Counted from the first letter of the stretch, positions 44,981 to 54,478 are shown. The stretch is 64,000 nt of DNA from Hymenobacter glacialis (GCF_001816165.1 NZ_MDZC01000101.1:113360-177359), one strand, 5' to 3'. Notes: generated from the letters alone by a model not told the origin. Program-made: numbers and translations.

Positions 44981-46384
44981 ATGCAAATAATGAATTTTCG
45001 TCAGCTGGCTACCCGTTCAGCCCTGCTTTTAAGCTTGGGTCTGGCGGTAGGAGCATGTGATAAAGCGGTCAACGTAGAGCCGTTCAACAGCGTGAGCTCC
45101 GAAACTGGCTTCTCAACTAAAGAGGATGCTGCTGCCGGCTTGCTGGGCACCTATGACGCACTTCAGGCCGGTAATTACTACGGCCTGTCGTTCCCCTCAA
45201 TCTCTGATTTGATATCCGGAGACATGCTTCACGTAGGAACTTTTGTTACTACCTACGGGGTCATCAATCAGAACCAAACTTTGCCTGACAACATCCAAGT
45301 AGGCAATACCTGGAACGCCATCTATCAGGCCATCAGCCGGGCTAACTATCTGATTCAGCAAAGCGAGAAAATTTCGGACCCTGCTTTTCCGCAAGCAGCA
45401 ACGATAGCCCAGGCACGTGGTATCCGCGCCTTGGCTTACATGGACCTGCTGGCCTTGTGGGGTGGCAGCACCCAGGGCTACGGGTTCACCGGTGGCCGTG
45501 GGGTGCCGTTGCGCCTGGCTCCTACTACTGCCATTGGCCCAGAAACCGCAGCCATTGCACGCGCTTCGGAAGCCGAAGTGGCTGCCGCTATTCGGGCAGA
45601 CCTCGATTTCGCCATCGCCAACCTGCAGCCCGGTGCCGGCAGCAACCGCATCACCAAATCGTCGGCCCTGGCCCTGCGTGCTCGATTTGAGCTACGGGAG
45701 CGCAAGTTTGCCGAAGCTCTGTCGTTTGCGAAGCAAGTGCCCGCAGTTGCAGGCTTTGCTACCTCTGCTCCCACTGGCACAACAACGCCCGATGCTCTCT
45801 GGCAGCTGTTTTTCTCGAACACGGACCAGAACTCGTACGCCTTCTTTTGGTACCCTGCTCCCGGTGGTCGCAACGAGTTTGACCCAGGCACCACCATCGC
45901 CGCGGCTCACCCAGCTGGTGACCTGCGCCGTGCCATTAACGTAGTAACCGCCACTACCTCTATCACCGTGGCAGGTGCGCCGTTTACCCTGTCTCCTGGC
46001 ACTACCCAGAAGTACTACCGTACGTCGACCCGCGATGACCGTTTCAACATAATTCGCTATGCTGAGGTAGTACTTACCATTGCTGAGGCTGCTGCTCAGA
46101 CCGGTGCTCTGGCTGAGGCTACCACCAACCTGAACATGATTCGCACCCGGGCCGGCCTGGCTCCAACCACAGCCACTACTGCTGCAGCCCTCATCACTGA
46201 TATCCTGCTACAGCGCCGCTTGGAATTTGCTTACGAAGGCATCTACTGGATGGACCTGCGCCGCACTAACAGAATACAGACGGCTTTGCCGACTTATGCT
46301 GAAACGTTCCGGAACCTCTTCCCCATTCCGTTGCGCGAGGTACAGCTCACCAACAATCTGATTGAGCAGAACCCTGGTTACTAG
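44981..46384 (+). CDS. SusD/RagB-family outer-membrane lipoprotein
   Basis: This gene encodes 467 residues with lipobox AVGAC, lipidated cysteine 26 when started from the MQIMNFRQ methionine, or 23 from the methionine three codons later. N-terminal SusD features are TWNAIYQAISRANYLIQQSE and QARGIRALAYMDLLALWG; the RagB/SusD C-terminus has RFNIIRYAEVVLTIAEAAAQ and RRLEFAYEGIYWMDLRRTNR. It ends NNLIEQNPGY, the same kind of C-terminus as the SusD at 2432. It follows its SusC by 21 bases and is closed by a strong terminator. Confidence 0.95.
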   Translation: MQIMNFRQLATRSALLLSLGLAVGACDKAVNVEPFNSVSSETGFSTKEDAAAGLLGTYDALQAGNYYGLSFPSISDLISGDMLHVGTFVTTYGVINQNQTLPDNIQVGNTWNAIYQAISRANYLIQQSEKISDPAFPQAATIAQARGIRALAYMDLLALWGGSTQGYGFTGGRGVPLRLAPTTAIGPETAAIARASEAEVAAAIRADLDFAIANLQPGAGSNRITKSSALALRARFELRERKFAEALSFAKQVPAVAGFATSAPTGTTTPDALWQLFFSNTDQNSYAFFWYPAPGGRNEFDPGTTIAAAHPAGDLRRAINVVTATTSITVAGAPFTLSPGTTQKYYRTSTRDDRFNIIRYAEVVLTIAEAAAQTGALAEATTNLNMIRTRAGLAPTTATTAAALITDILLQRRLEFAYEGIYWMDLRRTNRIQTALPTYAETFRNLFPIPLREVQLTNNLIEQNPGY

Positions 46385-46394
46385 GTTACTGCAG

Positions 46395-46458
46395 AAGTCA
46401 ATTGAACAAAAAAACCCCCGGCCATTACTGGTCGGGGATTTTTTTGTTCAATTGACTT
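46395..46458. terminator. long bidirectional terminator after the SusD gene
   Basis: AAGTCAATTGAACAAAAAAA followed by CCCC pairs with GGGGATTTTTTTGTTCAATT and GACTT over about 28 bases around a short loop. A and T tracts on both sides allow use in both directions. Confidence 0.93.
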
Positions 46459-46521
46459 CTACAAAAGGTATCGCAGTACAAAAATTGGTCGTGCTTATCT
46501 AGCGGCCTGAATTAAGCATCC

Positions 46522-46590
46522 GTGCAGATGCAAGCATACTGCATTTAGAGCGTCATGCTCATCTGGCGTCCGCGCAGCCGAAGCATGACC
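46522..46590. repeat. truncated palindromic repeat, copy 7, with tag
   Basis: The tag (46522-46550) is followed by GCGTCATGCTCATCTGGCGT and CCGCGCAGCCGAAGC. The arm is then joined directly to a GCATGACC end, so the central part and second arm are lost. Confidence 0.75.
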
Positions 46591-46599
46591 GGTCTTTTT

Positions 46600-46737
46600 C
46601 GATTCGGGCCTACTGGTCTGACCGCCCCAGGCGGTCTGACCGGTTGAAGCACCAGCAGTTTCGGTCTGACGACAACCGGTCAGACCGCCCTAGGCGGTCT
46701 GACCAGCGCATACGCTTACTTCTGCATTCGTACTTAA
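46600..46737. repeat. composite repeat unit with two GGTCAGACCGCC palindromes
   Basis: Palindromes at 46615-46641 and 46678-46704 (GGTCAGACCGCC-CTA-GGCGGTCTGACC type) flank a unique 30-base stretch. The flanks CGATTCGGGCCTACT and CGCTTACTTCTGCATTCGTA match 29826-29905 in opposite orientation. The right end overlaps the hslU stop codon at 46734-46736. Confidence 0.8.
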
Positions 46738-48140
46738 AGAATGTACTGGCTCAAATCCCGGTTTTTTACCATGTCGGTTAGCCGCGCGTTTACCAGCTCG
46801 GCAGTGATAAGGATGCGGGCATTGGGGCCAATCTTGTCGGGCACGTCGTAGAGGATGTCGTTCAGCAGCCGGCTCATCACCGTGTGCAGGCGGCGCGCAC
46901 CGATGTTCTCAACCTCGGCGTTTACTTCAGAAGCAATTTCGGCTACCCGCTCCAGCGCGGCATCGTCGAAGGTGAGTTCTACTTCCTCGGCTTTTAGCAG
47001 GGCCTCATATTGCTTGGTAAGGGCATTTTTGGGGTCCTTGAGGATGCGGAAAAAGTCTTCTTTGGTGAGGCTCTGCAGCTCCACACGAATGGGGAAGCGG
47101 CCTTGCAGCTCCGGAATCAGGTCAGAGGGCTTGCTAACGTGGAAGGCACCGGCGGCAATGAACAGGATGTGGTCGGTGTTGACGATGCCGTACTTCGTGC
47201 TCACGGCCGAGCCTTCTACGATGGGCAGCAGGTCGCGCTGCACGCCCTGGCGGCTCACATCGGGTCCGCCGCCACCGCTTTTGCCGCCGCTGCTGGCCAC
47301 TTTGTCTATTTCATCGATGAAGATGATGCCGGCATTTTCGCACTGGCGAATGGCTTCGTCCTTCACCTCGTCCATGTCAATGAGCTTGGCTGCTTCCTCG
47401 TCGAGCAAGAGCTTGCGGGCTTCGGCCACGGTCACTTTGCGCTTGCGGGTTTTCTTGGGCATCATGTTGCCCAGCATGTCCTGCAGGCCCGAGAGCGTGC
47501 TTTCGTCCATGCCGGGAGGGGCGCCCATCAGGCCCACGCTGGGCCCGGCCTGCGCCACCTGAATCTCAATTTTGCGGTCTTCCAGCTCGCCATCCTTAAT
47601 CTTCTGCCGGAACCGCTCGCGGGTGCGCTCGTTGAGTTCAGAGTCGGACTGCGGCACGTCGTCGGGGCCGCTGCTGCCGAACCCCACGCCCGGCTTGGCG
47701 CCCGCGGGCCGGGGCATGGCCGGAATCAGGGCGTCCAGAATCAGCTCTTCCACGGCGTCGGCGGCCTGGGCTTTCACGGCTTCCTGGCGGCGGGCCTTCA
47801 CGCGGCTAAAGCTCTGCTCGGCCAGGTCGCGCACCATGCTTTCCACGTCGCGACCCACATAGCCCACTTCCGTGAATTTGCTGGCCTCCACCTTCACAAA
47901 CGGGGCATCGGCGAGGTGCGCCAGGCGGCGGGCTATTTCAGTTTTGCCCACGCCAGTGGCCCCAATCATGAGGATGTTATTCGGCACAATCTCAGCCTGC
48001 ATATCGAGGGGAGCATGCAGGCGGCGCCAGCGGTTGCGTAGCGCAATGGCCACGTGCCGCTTGGCCTCGTGCTGGCCAATGATGTATTTATCGAGCTCGG
48101 CCACGATTTGGGCCGGGGTAAGGAAGTCCTGATTGAGCAT
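46734..48140 (-). CDS. hslU: ATP-dependent protease ATPase subunit HslU
   Basis: HslU is the AAA+ unfoldase of the HslUV protease. From ATG at 48140 it has 468 residues. It shows PAQIVAELDKYIIGQHEAKR at the start, Walker A GATGVGKTE, the VEASKFTEVGYVGRDVE block, the inserted I-domain (Ala, Gly and Lys rich, about 140-260), Walker B GIIFIDEIDKVA and ELQGRFPIRVEL, and the C-terminal LSQYIL tail that inserts into HslV. A longer frame upstream runs into the palindromic repeat and is not credible. The hslV gene is not next to it in this window. Confidence 0.96.
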   Translation of the reverse strand: MLNQDFLTPAQIVAELDKYIIGQHEAKRHVAIALRNRWRRLHAPLDMQAEIVPNNILMIGATGVGKTEIARRLAHLADAPFVKVEASKFTEVGYVGRDVESMVRDLAEQSFSRVKARRQEAVKAQAADAVEELILDALIPAMPRPAGAKPGVGFGSSGPDDVPQSDSELNERTRERFRQKIKDGELEDRKIEIQVAQAGPSVGLMGAPPGMDESTLSGLQDMLGNMMPKKTRKRKVTVAEARKLLLDEEAAKLIDMDEVKDEAIRQCENAGIIFIDEIDKVASSGGKSGGGGPDVSRQGVQRDLLPIVEGSAVSTKYGIVNTDHILFIAAGAFHVSKPSDLIPELQGRFPIRVELQSLTKEDFFRILKDPKNALTKQYEALLKAEEVELTFDDAALERVAEIASEVNAEVENIGARRLHTVMSRLLNDILYDVPDKIGPNARILITAELVNARLTDMVKNRDLSQYIL

Positions 48141-48159
48141 GGGGAATGGGGAAAGCGAA

Positions 48160-48278
48160 CAAAAAACTGTCATCCTGAGCGCAGCGAAGGACCTTGCCAC
48201 GGTAGTACGGCTTGCAGCTACTACAATCGTTCTACGGCCCTAAGGTCCTTCGCTGCGCTCAGGATGACAGTTTTTTTC
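48160..48278. repeat. palindromic intergenic repeat, copy 8
   Basis: The arms 48160-48194 (AAAAAACTGTCATCCTGAGC onward) and 48242-48278 are exact or near-exact reverse complements, with T and A ends. The core is CGAAGGACCTT. It lies between the hslU start and the porQ stop and could terminate the porQ transcript. Confidence 0.85.
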
Positions 48279-48295
48279 AAATAGGCAAGTGGTAG

Positions 48296-49357
48296 CTACT
48301 CTTTCTTTTTAAACAACGAATCCAGGTTGCGGGCCAGGGTAAAATACTCGCTGGAGCCCGCGGCCTGCAGCGTGGCGTGGGTATAATCAATTTGAAAGCC
48401 CGCAAGTTTCAGCATGACGCCAAAACTGAGGCCCGCGCCGCCGCCGGTATTTTCCAGGCGCAGCTCGCGGCGCTGCAGGTGGTTGTAGCCGGCGCGCAGC
48501 TGCAGCCCCTTGCCCAGCACCAGCGCGGCGCTCACCGTAAAGTGCCGGGCCAGGTTGTCGCCGAAGCTTCGGCCGGGCTGTTTCCGGGTCGTGTCGGCAT
48601 TCAGGGGGGTACGCTGGTTGGGGTCGAGGTACTGGATATCCCACTGGTGCAGGTGGTGCGCGGTGAGCGAAAAGCGCAGCGGCATGTGCTCGGGCTTGAT
48701 GGTGGCGCCCAGCTGCACGTCCAGCGGCAGGGGGCCTCGCCTGGTGCCGGGGTAGGGCGAGAACTGGAGTCCCGCGTTTTTCACGGCCAGGCCCGCCGTA
48801 AAGTCCTGCGTGGGGTGCTTGAACACCACGCCCACATCGGCCACGCCCGCAAAGGAGCGATTGCCGGCAATGCTGGAAACCGCCAGCTTGGTGGTGGCGC
48901 CAAACGTATAGTTGCCGGTGGTGTAGGAGTCCGATACGCCCAACGTGTACTCATTGACGCCAAACGTGCCCAGGCTGTTGCCGGCCGCGTCGTAGCTCTC
49001 CAGGCTGCCGTAGTTGAGGTAGGTGATGCCCACGCCCAGGCGCCCATACTTCTGGGTGTTGAACACGTAGGCCGCCGTGCTCTGCTTGATATCGGCCAGG
49101 TAGGACACGTAGCTCAGCGCCAGGCGGCCGTCCATGTCCGCGTTCAGCAGGGCCGGATTGGCAAAAAGCATGGTGGGGTCGTCGTTGCGGTTCGACACGT
49201 TGTGGCCGCCCAGCGCCGCTTGCTGTGCCCCCGTGGGCAGGTCCAGAAACGGAAACACCTTGCCCCCACCCAGCTGCTGCGCGGCAGCCGGCGAGAGCGC
49301 CGTCGCCATCCAAAACAAGCCTAAACCGGCAACCCGGCCCGCACAAAAATGCTTCAT
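48296..49357 (-). CDS. porQ: type IX secretion system protein PorQ
   Basis: PorQ is an outer-membrane FadL-like barrel associated with the T9SS cargo attachment complex. The 353-residue protein has a signal peptide (about 1-26, cut before QQLGGG). It shows the PorQ/PorV pattern: FPFLDLPTGAQQAALGGHNV, then NRNDDPTMLFANPALLN, then SYVSYLADIKQSTAAYVF. The last part has the GVMLKLAGFQIDYTHATLQA strand block. The -7 box TACCTTCG ends only four bases before the ATG, so the transcript may be leaderless. hslU lies downstream and lon upstream. Confidence 0.9.
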   Translation of the reverse strand: MKHFCAGRVAGLGLFWMATALSPAAAQQLGGGKVFPFLDLPTGAQQAALGGHNVSNRNDDPTMLFANPALLNADMDGRLALSYVSYLADIKQSTAAYVFNTQKYGRLGVGITYLNYGSLESYDAAGNSLGTFGVNEYTLGVSDSYTTGNYTFGATTKLAVSSIAGNRSFAGVADVGVVFKHPTQDFTAGLAVKNAGLQFSPYPGTRRGPLPLDVQLGATIKPEHMPLRFSLTAHHLHQWDIQYLDPNQRTPLNADTTRKQPGRSFGDNLARHFTVSAALVLGKGLQLRAGYNHLQRRELRLENTGGGAGLSFGVMLKLAGFQIDYTHATLQAAGSSEYFTLARNLDSLFKKKE

Positions 49358-49361
49358 GTAG

Positions 49362-49369
49362 CGAAGGTA
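49362..49369 (-). promoter_or_regulatory. -7 box TACCTTCG immediately upstream of the porQ start
   Basis: The - strand reads TACCTTCG-CTAC-ATG. This is one base from TAnnTTTG and only four bases from the start codon, consistent with leaderless transcription. Confidence 0.45.
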
Positions 49370-49520
49370 ACGAGTGGAGAACGGGCTTCAGGCTGTTGCA
49401 AACGGGAATTGATGCAGAACACGCTTCAGCCTGTGGCCAACGGCTCCGGCGGGCCTCAAGGCAATACCTAAAGCATCCGCGCCGTGCCGCCTGCCACGAG
49501 TTAAAACGTGTTCTGCTGCT

Positions 49521-51944
49521 TTACTGCACTTCCACGCTGGGCCCAACCACGGGCACGGGTTCGTCGCGCACGGGCAGCTTTTGCGGGCGCGGCACCAGCT
49601 CATCGAGCAGGGCCACGCGCAGCACATCGTCCACACGGTCGGCGTAGTGAATGGTGAGGCCCTTGAGGTATTCCTCCTGAATCTCATCAATGTCCTTGCG
49701 GTTTTTGGGGCACAGGATGATGTCCTTCATGCCGGCGCGGCGGGCCGCCAGCAGCTTCTCCTTGATGCCGCCCACCGGCAGCACCTTACCCCGCAGCGTG
49801 ATTTCGCCGGTCATGGCCAGGTGGGCGCGCACCCGGCGCTGCGTGAAGGCCGAAGCCATGCTGGTGAAAATGGCAATGCCCGCGCTGGGACCGTCCTTGG
49901 GCACGGCGCCCTCGGGGAAGTGAATGTGCAGGTCGTACTGCTCAAACAGGCGGTAATCAATGCCAATTTCATCGGCCCGGCTTCGCAGGTAAGAAAGGGC
50001 TGTGATGGCCGATTCCTTCATCACGTCGCCCAGCTGGCCGCTCAGCGTGAGCTTGCCCCGGCCGCGGCTCAGCAGGCTTTCCACGAAAAGAATATCGCCG
50101 CCTACGCTGGTCCAGGCCAGGCCCGTGACCACGCCGGCGGTGTCGTTGTCCTGGTACTGGTCGCGGTCGAAAATAGCAGCCCCGAGGATTTTGCGGATTT
50201 CGGCGGGCTCCATCACGGCGGGGAGCGGCTCTTTGCCGGCCTTGCGGCGGGCCAGGTTGCGCGTTACGGCGGCCAGTTTGCGCTCCAGGCCGCGCACGCC
50301 GCTTTCCCGGGTGTAGTCGTCGGCCACGCGGTGCAGGGCAGCGTCGGTTATCTTCACTTCGGCTTCGCCCAGGCCGTGGTCTTTCAGCTGCTTGGGCCAG
50401 AGGTGCTTGCGGGCAATTTGCACCTTTTCTTCCTGGGTGTAGCCAGTCAGGTCGATGATTTCCATCCGGTCGCGCAGGGCGGGCTGGATGGTGTCGAGCG
50501 AGTTGGCCGTGGCAATGAACAGGACCTTGCTCAGGTCGTATTCCACCTCCAGGTAGTTGTCGGTGAAGGTGGCGTTCTGCTCCGGGTCCAGCACTTCGAG
50601 CAGGGCCGAGCTGGGGTCGCCGCGGAAGTCGCTGCTCACCTTGTCAATCTCATCGAGAATAATAACCGGGTTCGACGACCCAGACTTCTTAATCTGCGCA
50701 ATGATGCGGCCGGGCATGGCCCCCACGTAGGTTTTGCGGTGCCCGCGAATCTCGGCTTCGTCGCGCACGCCGCCCAGGCTCATGCGGATGTATTTGCGGC
50801 CCATGGCGGCCGCAATGCTGCGGCCCAGCGAGGTCTTGCCCACGCCGGGAGGCCCGTAGAGGCACAAAATGGGCGCCTTCAGGTCCTGTTTCAGCTTGAG
50901 CACGGCGATGTACTCCAGAATCCGTTCCTTCACTTTTTCGAGGCCGAAATGGTCGGCGTCGAGGATTTTCTTGGTTTGCTTGAGGTTGAATTTGTCTTTG
51001 GTGTACTCGCCCCAGGGCAGGTCGAGCAGGAACTCCACGTAGTTCATGCTCACCGAGTAGTCGGGCGCCATGGGATTGGTGCGGGACAGCTTCTCCATTT
51101 CTTTTTTGAAATGAAGCGCGACGTTTTCGGGCCACTTTTTGGTTTCGGCGCGGGCGCGCAGGCGGTTTACGTCCTCGTCGGGGCCGTCCTGGCCCAACTC
51201 GTCCTGCAGGGTTTTGAGCTGCTGGCGCAGGAAGTACTCGCGCTGCTGGGCATCAATGCCGGTGTGGGTTTTCGAGCGAATGTCCTGCTTGATTTCCAGC
51301 AGCTCGGCCTGGCTGAGCAGGGCCTCCAGCAGCTGGCGGGCCTGCTGCTCGGGGTCGGCCAGCTCCAGCAGCTTCTGCTTGGCCGGCAGGTCGAGCTGCA
51401 CGTTGGAAGACAGAAAGTGCGTGAGGAAAGCCGGCGACTGGATGCCGTCGAGCATGGCCCGGGCTTCCATAGGTATTTCGGGGGTGAGCTCCAGCACTTT
51501 GGTGGCGGCATCGCGCAGGGCCTGCAACAGGCCAAACTCGCCCGGAATGTCCACGTTCAGCGCTACTTCGGCAAAGTAGCTCACCCGCGCCGTGAGCTGG
51601 GGCGCGAAGGTGAGCTGCTCTTCAATGGTGAAACGCACCTGGCCTTGCAGGATGATGGTGATTTGGCCATCGGGCTGCTCCAGCAACTTCAGAATGCGGG
51701 CCAGCGTGCCCACGGAGTGCAGCTCGTCGGTGGTGGGCTCGGCGTCGTCAGGGCTTTTTTGGGCCACTACGCCCAGCAGCTTGTCGGCCGCGTAGGCCTT
51801 ACGCACCAGCTTAATGCTCTTTTTGCGCGTGACCGTGACCGGCAGCACCACGCCCGGAAACAGCACGGTGTTGCGCACCGGCAGCAGGGGCAGCGTGGGC
51901 GGCGCGTCGTCGCCACGCAACAGGTGGTCGGGGTCGGCAGCCAT
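49521..51944 (-). CDS. lon: ATP-dependent Lon protease
   Basis: Lon degrades misfolded and regulatory proteins in the cytoplasm. From ATG at 51944 it has 807 residues. A second in-frame ATG at 52031 would add 29 residues and cannot be ruled out. The order is the Lon N-domain (LPLLPVRNTVLFPGVVLPV), the helical linker, AAA+ with Walker A GPPGVGKTSLG and Walker B PVIILDEIDKVS, and the serine protease domain with the catalytic serine in KDGPSAGIAIF and lysine in GGIKEKLLAARRAG. It ends about 160 bases before the porQ start. The PorE-like gene diverges from it. Confidence 0.96.
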   Translation of the reverse strand: MAADPDHLLRGDDAPPTLPLLPVRNTVLFPGVVLPVTVTRKKSIKLVRKAYAADKLLGVVAQKSPDDAEPTTDELHSVGTLARILKLLEQPDGQITIILQGQVRFTIEEQLTFAPQLTARVSYFAEVALNVDIPGEFGLLQALRDAATKVLELTPEIPMEARAMLDGIQSPAFLTHFLSSNVQLDLPAKQKLLELADPEQQARQLLEALLSQAELLEIKQDIRSKTHTGIDAQQREYFLRQQLKTLQDELGQDGPDEDVNRLRARAETKKWPENVALHFKKEMEKLSRTNPMAPDYSVSMNYVEFLLDLPWGEYTKDKFNLKQTKKILDADHFGLEKVKERILEYIAVLKLKQDLKAPILCLYGPPGVGKTSLGRSIAAAMGRKYIRMSLGGVRDEAEIRGHRKTYVGAMPGRIIAQIKKSGSSNPVIILDEIDKVSSDFRGDPSSALLEVLDPEQNATFTDNYLEVEYDLSKVLFIATANSLDTIQPALRDRMEIIDLTGYTQEEKVQIARKHLWPKQLKDHGLGEAEVKITDAALHRVADDYTRESGVRGLERKLAAVTRNLARRKAGKEPLPAVMEPAEIRKILGAAIFDRDQYQDNDTAGVVTGLAWTSVGGDILFVESLLSRGRGKLTLSGQLGDVMKESAITALSYLRSRADEIGIDYRLFEQYDLHIHFPEGAVPKDGPSAGIAIFTSMASAFTQRRVRAHLAMTGEITLRGKVLPVGGIKEKLLAARRAGMKDIILCPKNRKDIDEIQEEYLKGLTIHYADRVDDVLRVALLDELVPRPQKLPVRDEPVPVVGPSVEVQ

Positions 51945-52266
51945 TATTGCAATGGCTTCGGGTTGGGAATTATTATCGTTAAACGTCCGAACCGGGGACG
52001 TTAGGGAAGGAAGAACAGATGCCAGACGCATGGGCGGGAATAAAGCCAGAAACAACAGCCGCAGGTGCCAGATTGGCAGCCCGGCGCTTCGGGAAAGAGG
52101 ACACACAAGATACGGTTCCCCGACGCCTTTGGGTCTCAAGGGCCGTGCCAGGAGGAGCCTTCCGCCAAAGCGGCGCACCCACGGGCCTGCTTCCGCTTGG
52201 TTGCGGTACATTAATCGCTAAATTGTTGGCAACTTGCGCGAATTATTATTTTTTATTACTCCTCCA

Positions 52267-54404
52267 ATGTCCCGTTTATTGCGTCGGTGCCAATTTCTTT
52301 TCCTGCTTCTCGCGGGAATGGCCGCCGCTCCCCAGGCCCAGGCGCAACGCCGGGCTCCCCAAAGAACGCGGCCCGCCGCTTCCCCCTCTACCGATACCAC
52401 CAGCGGCGGCGCTCGGCAGCCCCAGCCAGCCGCAAGCCCGGGCTGCCGCCAGCCGCCGGCAGCCCGGCCATAGCGCCCGGCACCTACCGCACGGCGGCCC
52501 TCACCAGCCGCAACAGCCGCAAGCTGCGCCTGCGCCCCGACGGCACCCCGGATTTTGCCAACATCAACCGCTACCCATTCTACGAGAACAAGAAGGCCCT
52601 GCGCGCCCTGGCCAAGGCCGAGAAACGCCGCGACTACCGCACGGCCCGCACCATTCTGGAGGCCTACGTGGCCCAGTTTGGGCCCACCAACTTTGCCCGG
52701 AACACCGACATGCTCTGGCGCCTGGGCCAGCTGCTGGAGCGCGACAACCAACCGGCCAAAGCCACGGCCTACTATCGGCTGGCCCTCAAGCACCACCGCA
52801 CCGACATCCGCAAAGTGCAGCTCTACTACGACTCGCTGGAGAGGAAAAACCAGGACCTGTACGTGCCCCTGAAAACCTACTACGACCTGGTGGAGTACCG
52901 CAAGAACATCAGCACGTTTCGCCCCCCCAAGGGCGTGTACACGAGCATGGGCGATGCCATCAACAGCAAAATGCCGGACTATGGACCGGCGCTGGGCGGC
53001 AACGACTCGATGATGCTCTTCAGCAGCAAACGCAAGCGCCGCGGCCTCACCGAAGTCCCCGACGAGGACCTGTACATCTCGCGCCGCGAGGGCATCAGCT
53101 GGACCGATGCCGAGCCGCTGCCCAAGCCCATCAACTCCCCCAACAACGAGGGCTCGGCTTGCTTGAGCAAAGACGGCCGCACCATCTACTTTGCTCGCTG
53201 CGAGTGCGCCACCTGTAGCGGCAACTGCGACCTGTTTACCGCCACCAAGGGCAAAGACGGCAAGTGGAGCACCCCCAAGAGCCTGGGTCCCGCTGTGAAC
53301 TCGCCGGCCTGGGACTCGCAGCCCACCCTTTCGCAAAACGAAGACACGCTGTACTTCGCCTCCGACCGCCTGGGTGGCTTCGGCTTGTCGGATATATACT
53401 TCACCCACAAGCTGAAAAACGGCCAGTGGAGCCCCGCCGAAAACGCCGGCCCGGTGGTGAATACCCGCGAGAGCGAGGTGAGCCCTTTCTACCATCCACT
53501 CTACCACGTGCTGTACTTCAGCTCGCGGGGCCAGCTGCTGAACTTCGGCGACTTCGACATCTACAAAACCTACCGGGTGCGCGGCCATTGGCAGGAGCCC
53601 AAAAACATTGGCCCGCTGGTGAACGGCAAGGGCTCGGAATACTACTTCACCATCGACCGCGACAGCCGGAACCTCTACTACGCCCGCTCCGAAGCCACCG
53701 ACCTCAACAACCTCGACCTCTACTCTTTCCCGCTGCCCATGGAGGCCCAGCCGCTGGCCACCACCCACGTGGAAGGCACGTTGCTCGACTCTGTTTCGAG
53801 CCAGCCGCTTAAGGGCATTGTGAGCATCATGGACCTGGATAACGGCATTGAAGTAGCCAGCAAGTTTATTCGGCCCGACGGCACGTTTGACTTTGAGCTG
53901 ATGGAGGGCTCGCGCTACGCCATGCTCATTCAGAGCACCGATTTTTTCAGCGTCGAAAAGCAGTTTGTTCTAAAGGGCGACACCGTAATGGCGCTGCTCA
54001 CGAACAGCATCGATTACAAGCTGCCGCTAATTTTCAAGAACATTGAGTTTCAGCAGGGCAAGTCGGCCATCCTGCCGGGCATGCACGCCACCCTCGACCG
54101 CATTGCCATTTTCCTGGTCGACCACCCCACGTTCCGGCTCAGCATCGGCGGCCACACCGACACCAGCGGCGACCCCGACGTGAACGAGCAACTCTCGCAA
54201 AACCGGGCCGAGGAAATCCGCAAATACATCGAGCGCAAGGGCAAAATCAAGCCCGACCGCATCGAAAGCCTGGGCTACGGCTCGTCTCGTCCCCTCAAAG
54301 ACGAACTCACCGACGCCGACGCCCGGGTGAACCGACGCGTCGAATTCCGCCTCCTCAAGCCCGAAGGCGACAAGCCCGCCGACGGTGGCGGGGAGTGGAA
54401 ATAG
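52267..54404 (+). CDS. PorE-like OmpA-family protein, one apparent frameshift
   Basis: PorE anchors the type IX secretion system to peptidoglycan. This gene has the same plan: a signal peptide from ATG at 52267 (MSRLLRRCQFLFLLLAGMAA), a Pro/Ala-rich linker, TPR-like helices (GQLLERDNQPAKATAYYRLA), a PD40 beta-propeller (GSACLSKDGRTIYFAR, LSQNEDTLYFASDRLGG), a carboxypeptidase-regulatory-like domain (VEGTLLDSVSSQPLKG) and an OmpA peptidoglycan-binding end (SIGGHTDTSGDPDVNEQLS, NRRVEFRLL). The signal peptide is in a different frame from the rest; the switch is at 52438-52442, where one extra G in CCCGGGC rejoins them to 712 residues. Many OmpA proteins share this plan, so the PorE name is tentative. 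Confidence 0.8.
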
Positions 54405-54478
54405 GCCGCCGAAGTAGCCGTTGCCCACTTAAATCCAAAGCCTGCTTTCCCAGTACAAGTCCCTGAGGCCGCGTTGTT

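Noticed and set aside
1219..48278. CRISPR array
   Set aside because: The repeats are single palindromes scattered over 47 kb, without regular spacers or cas genes.
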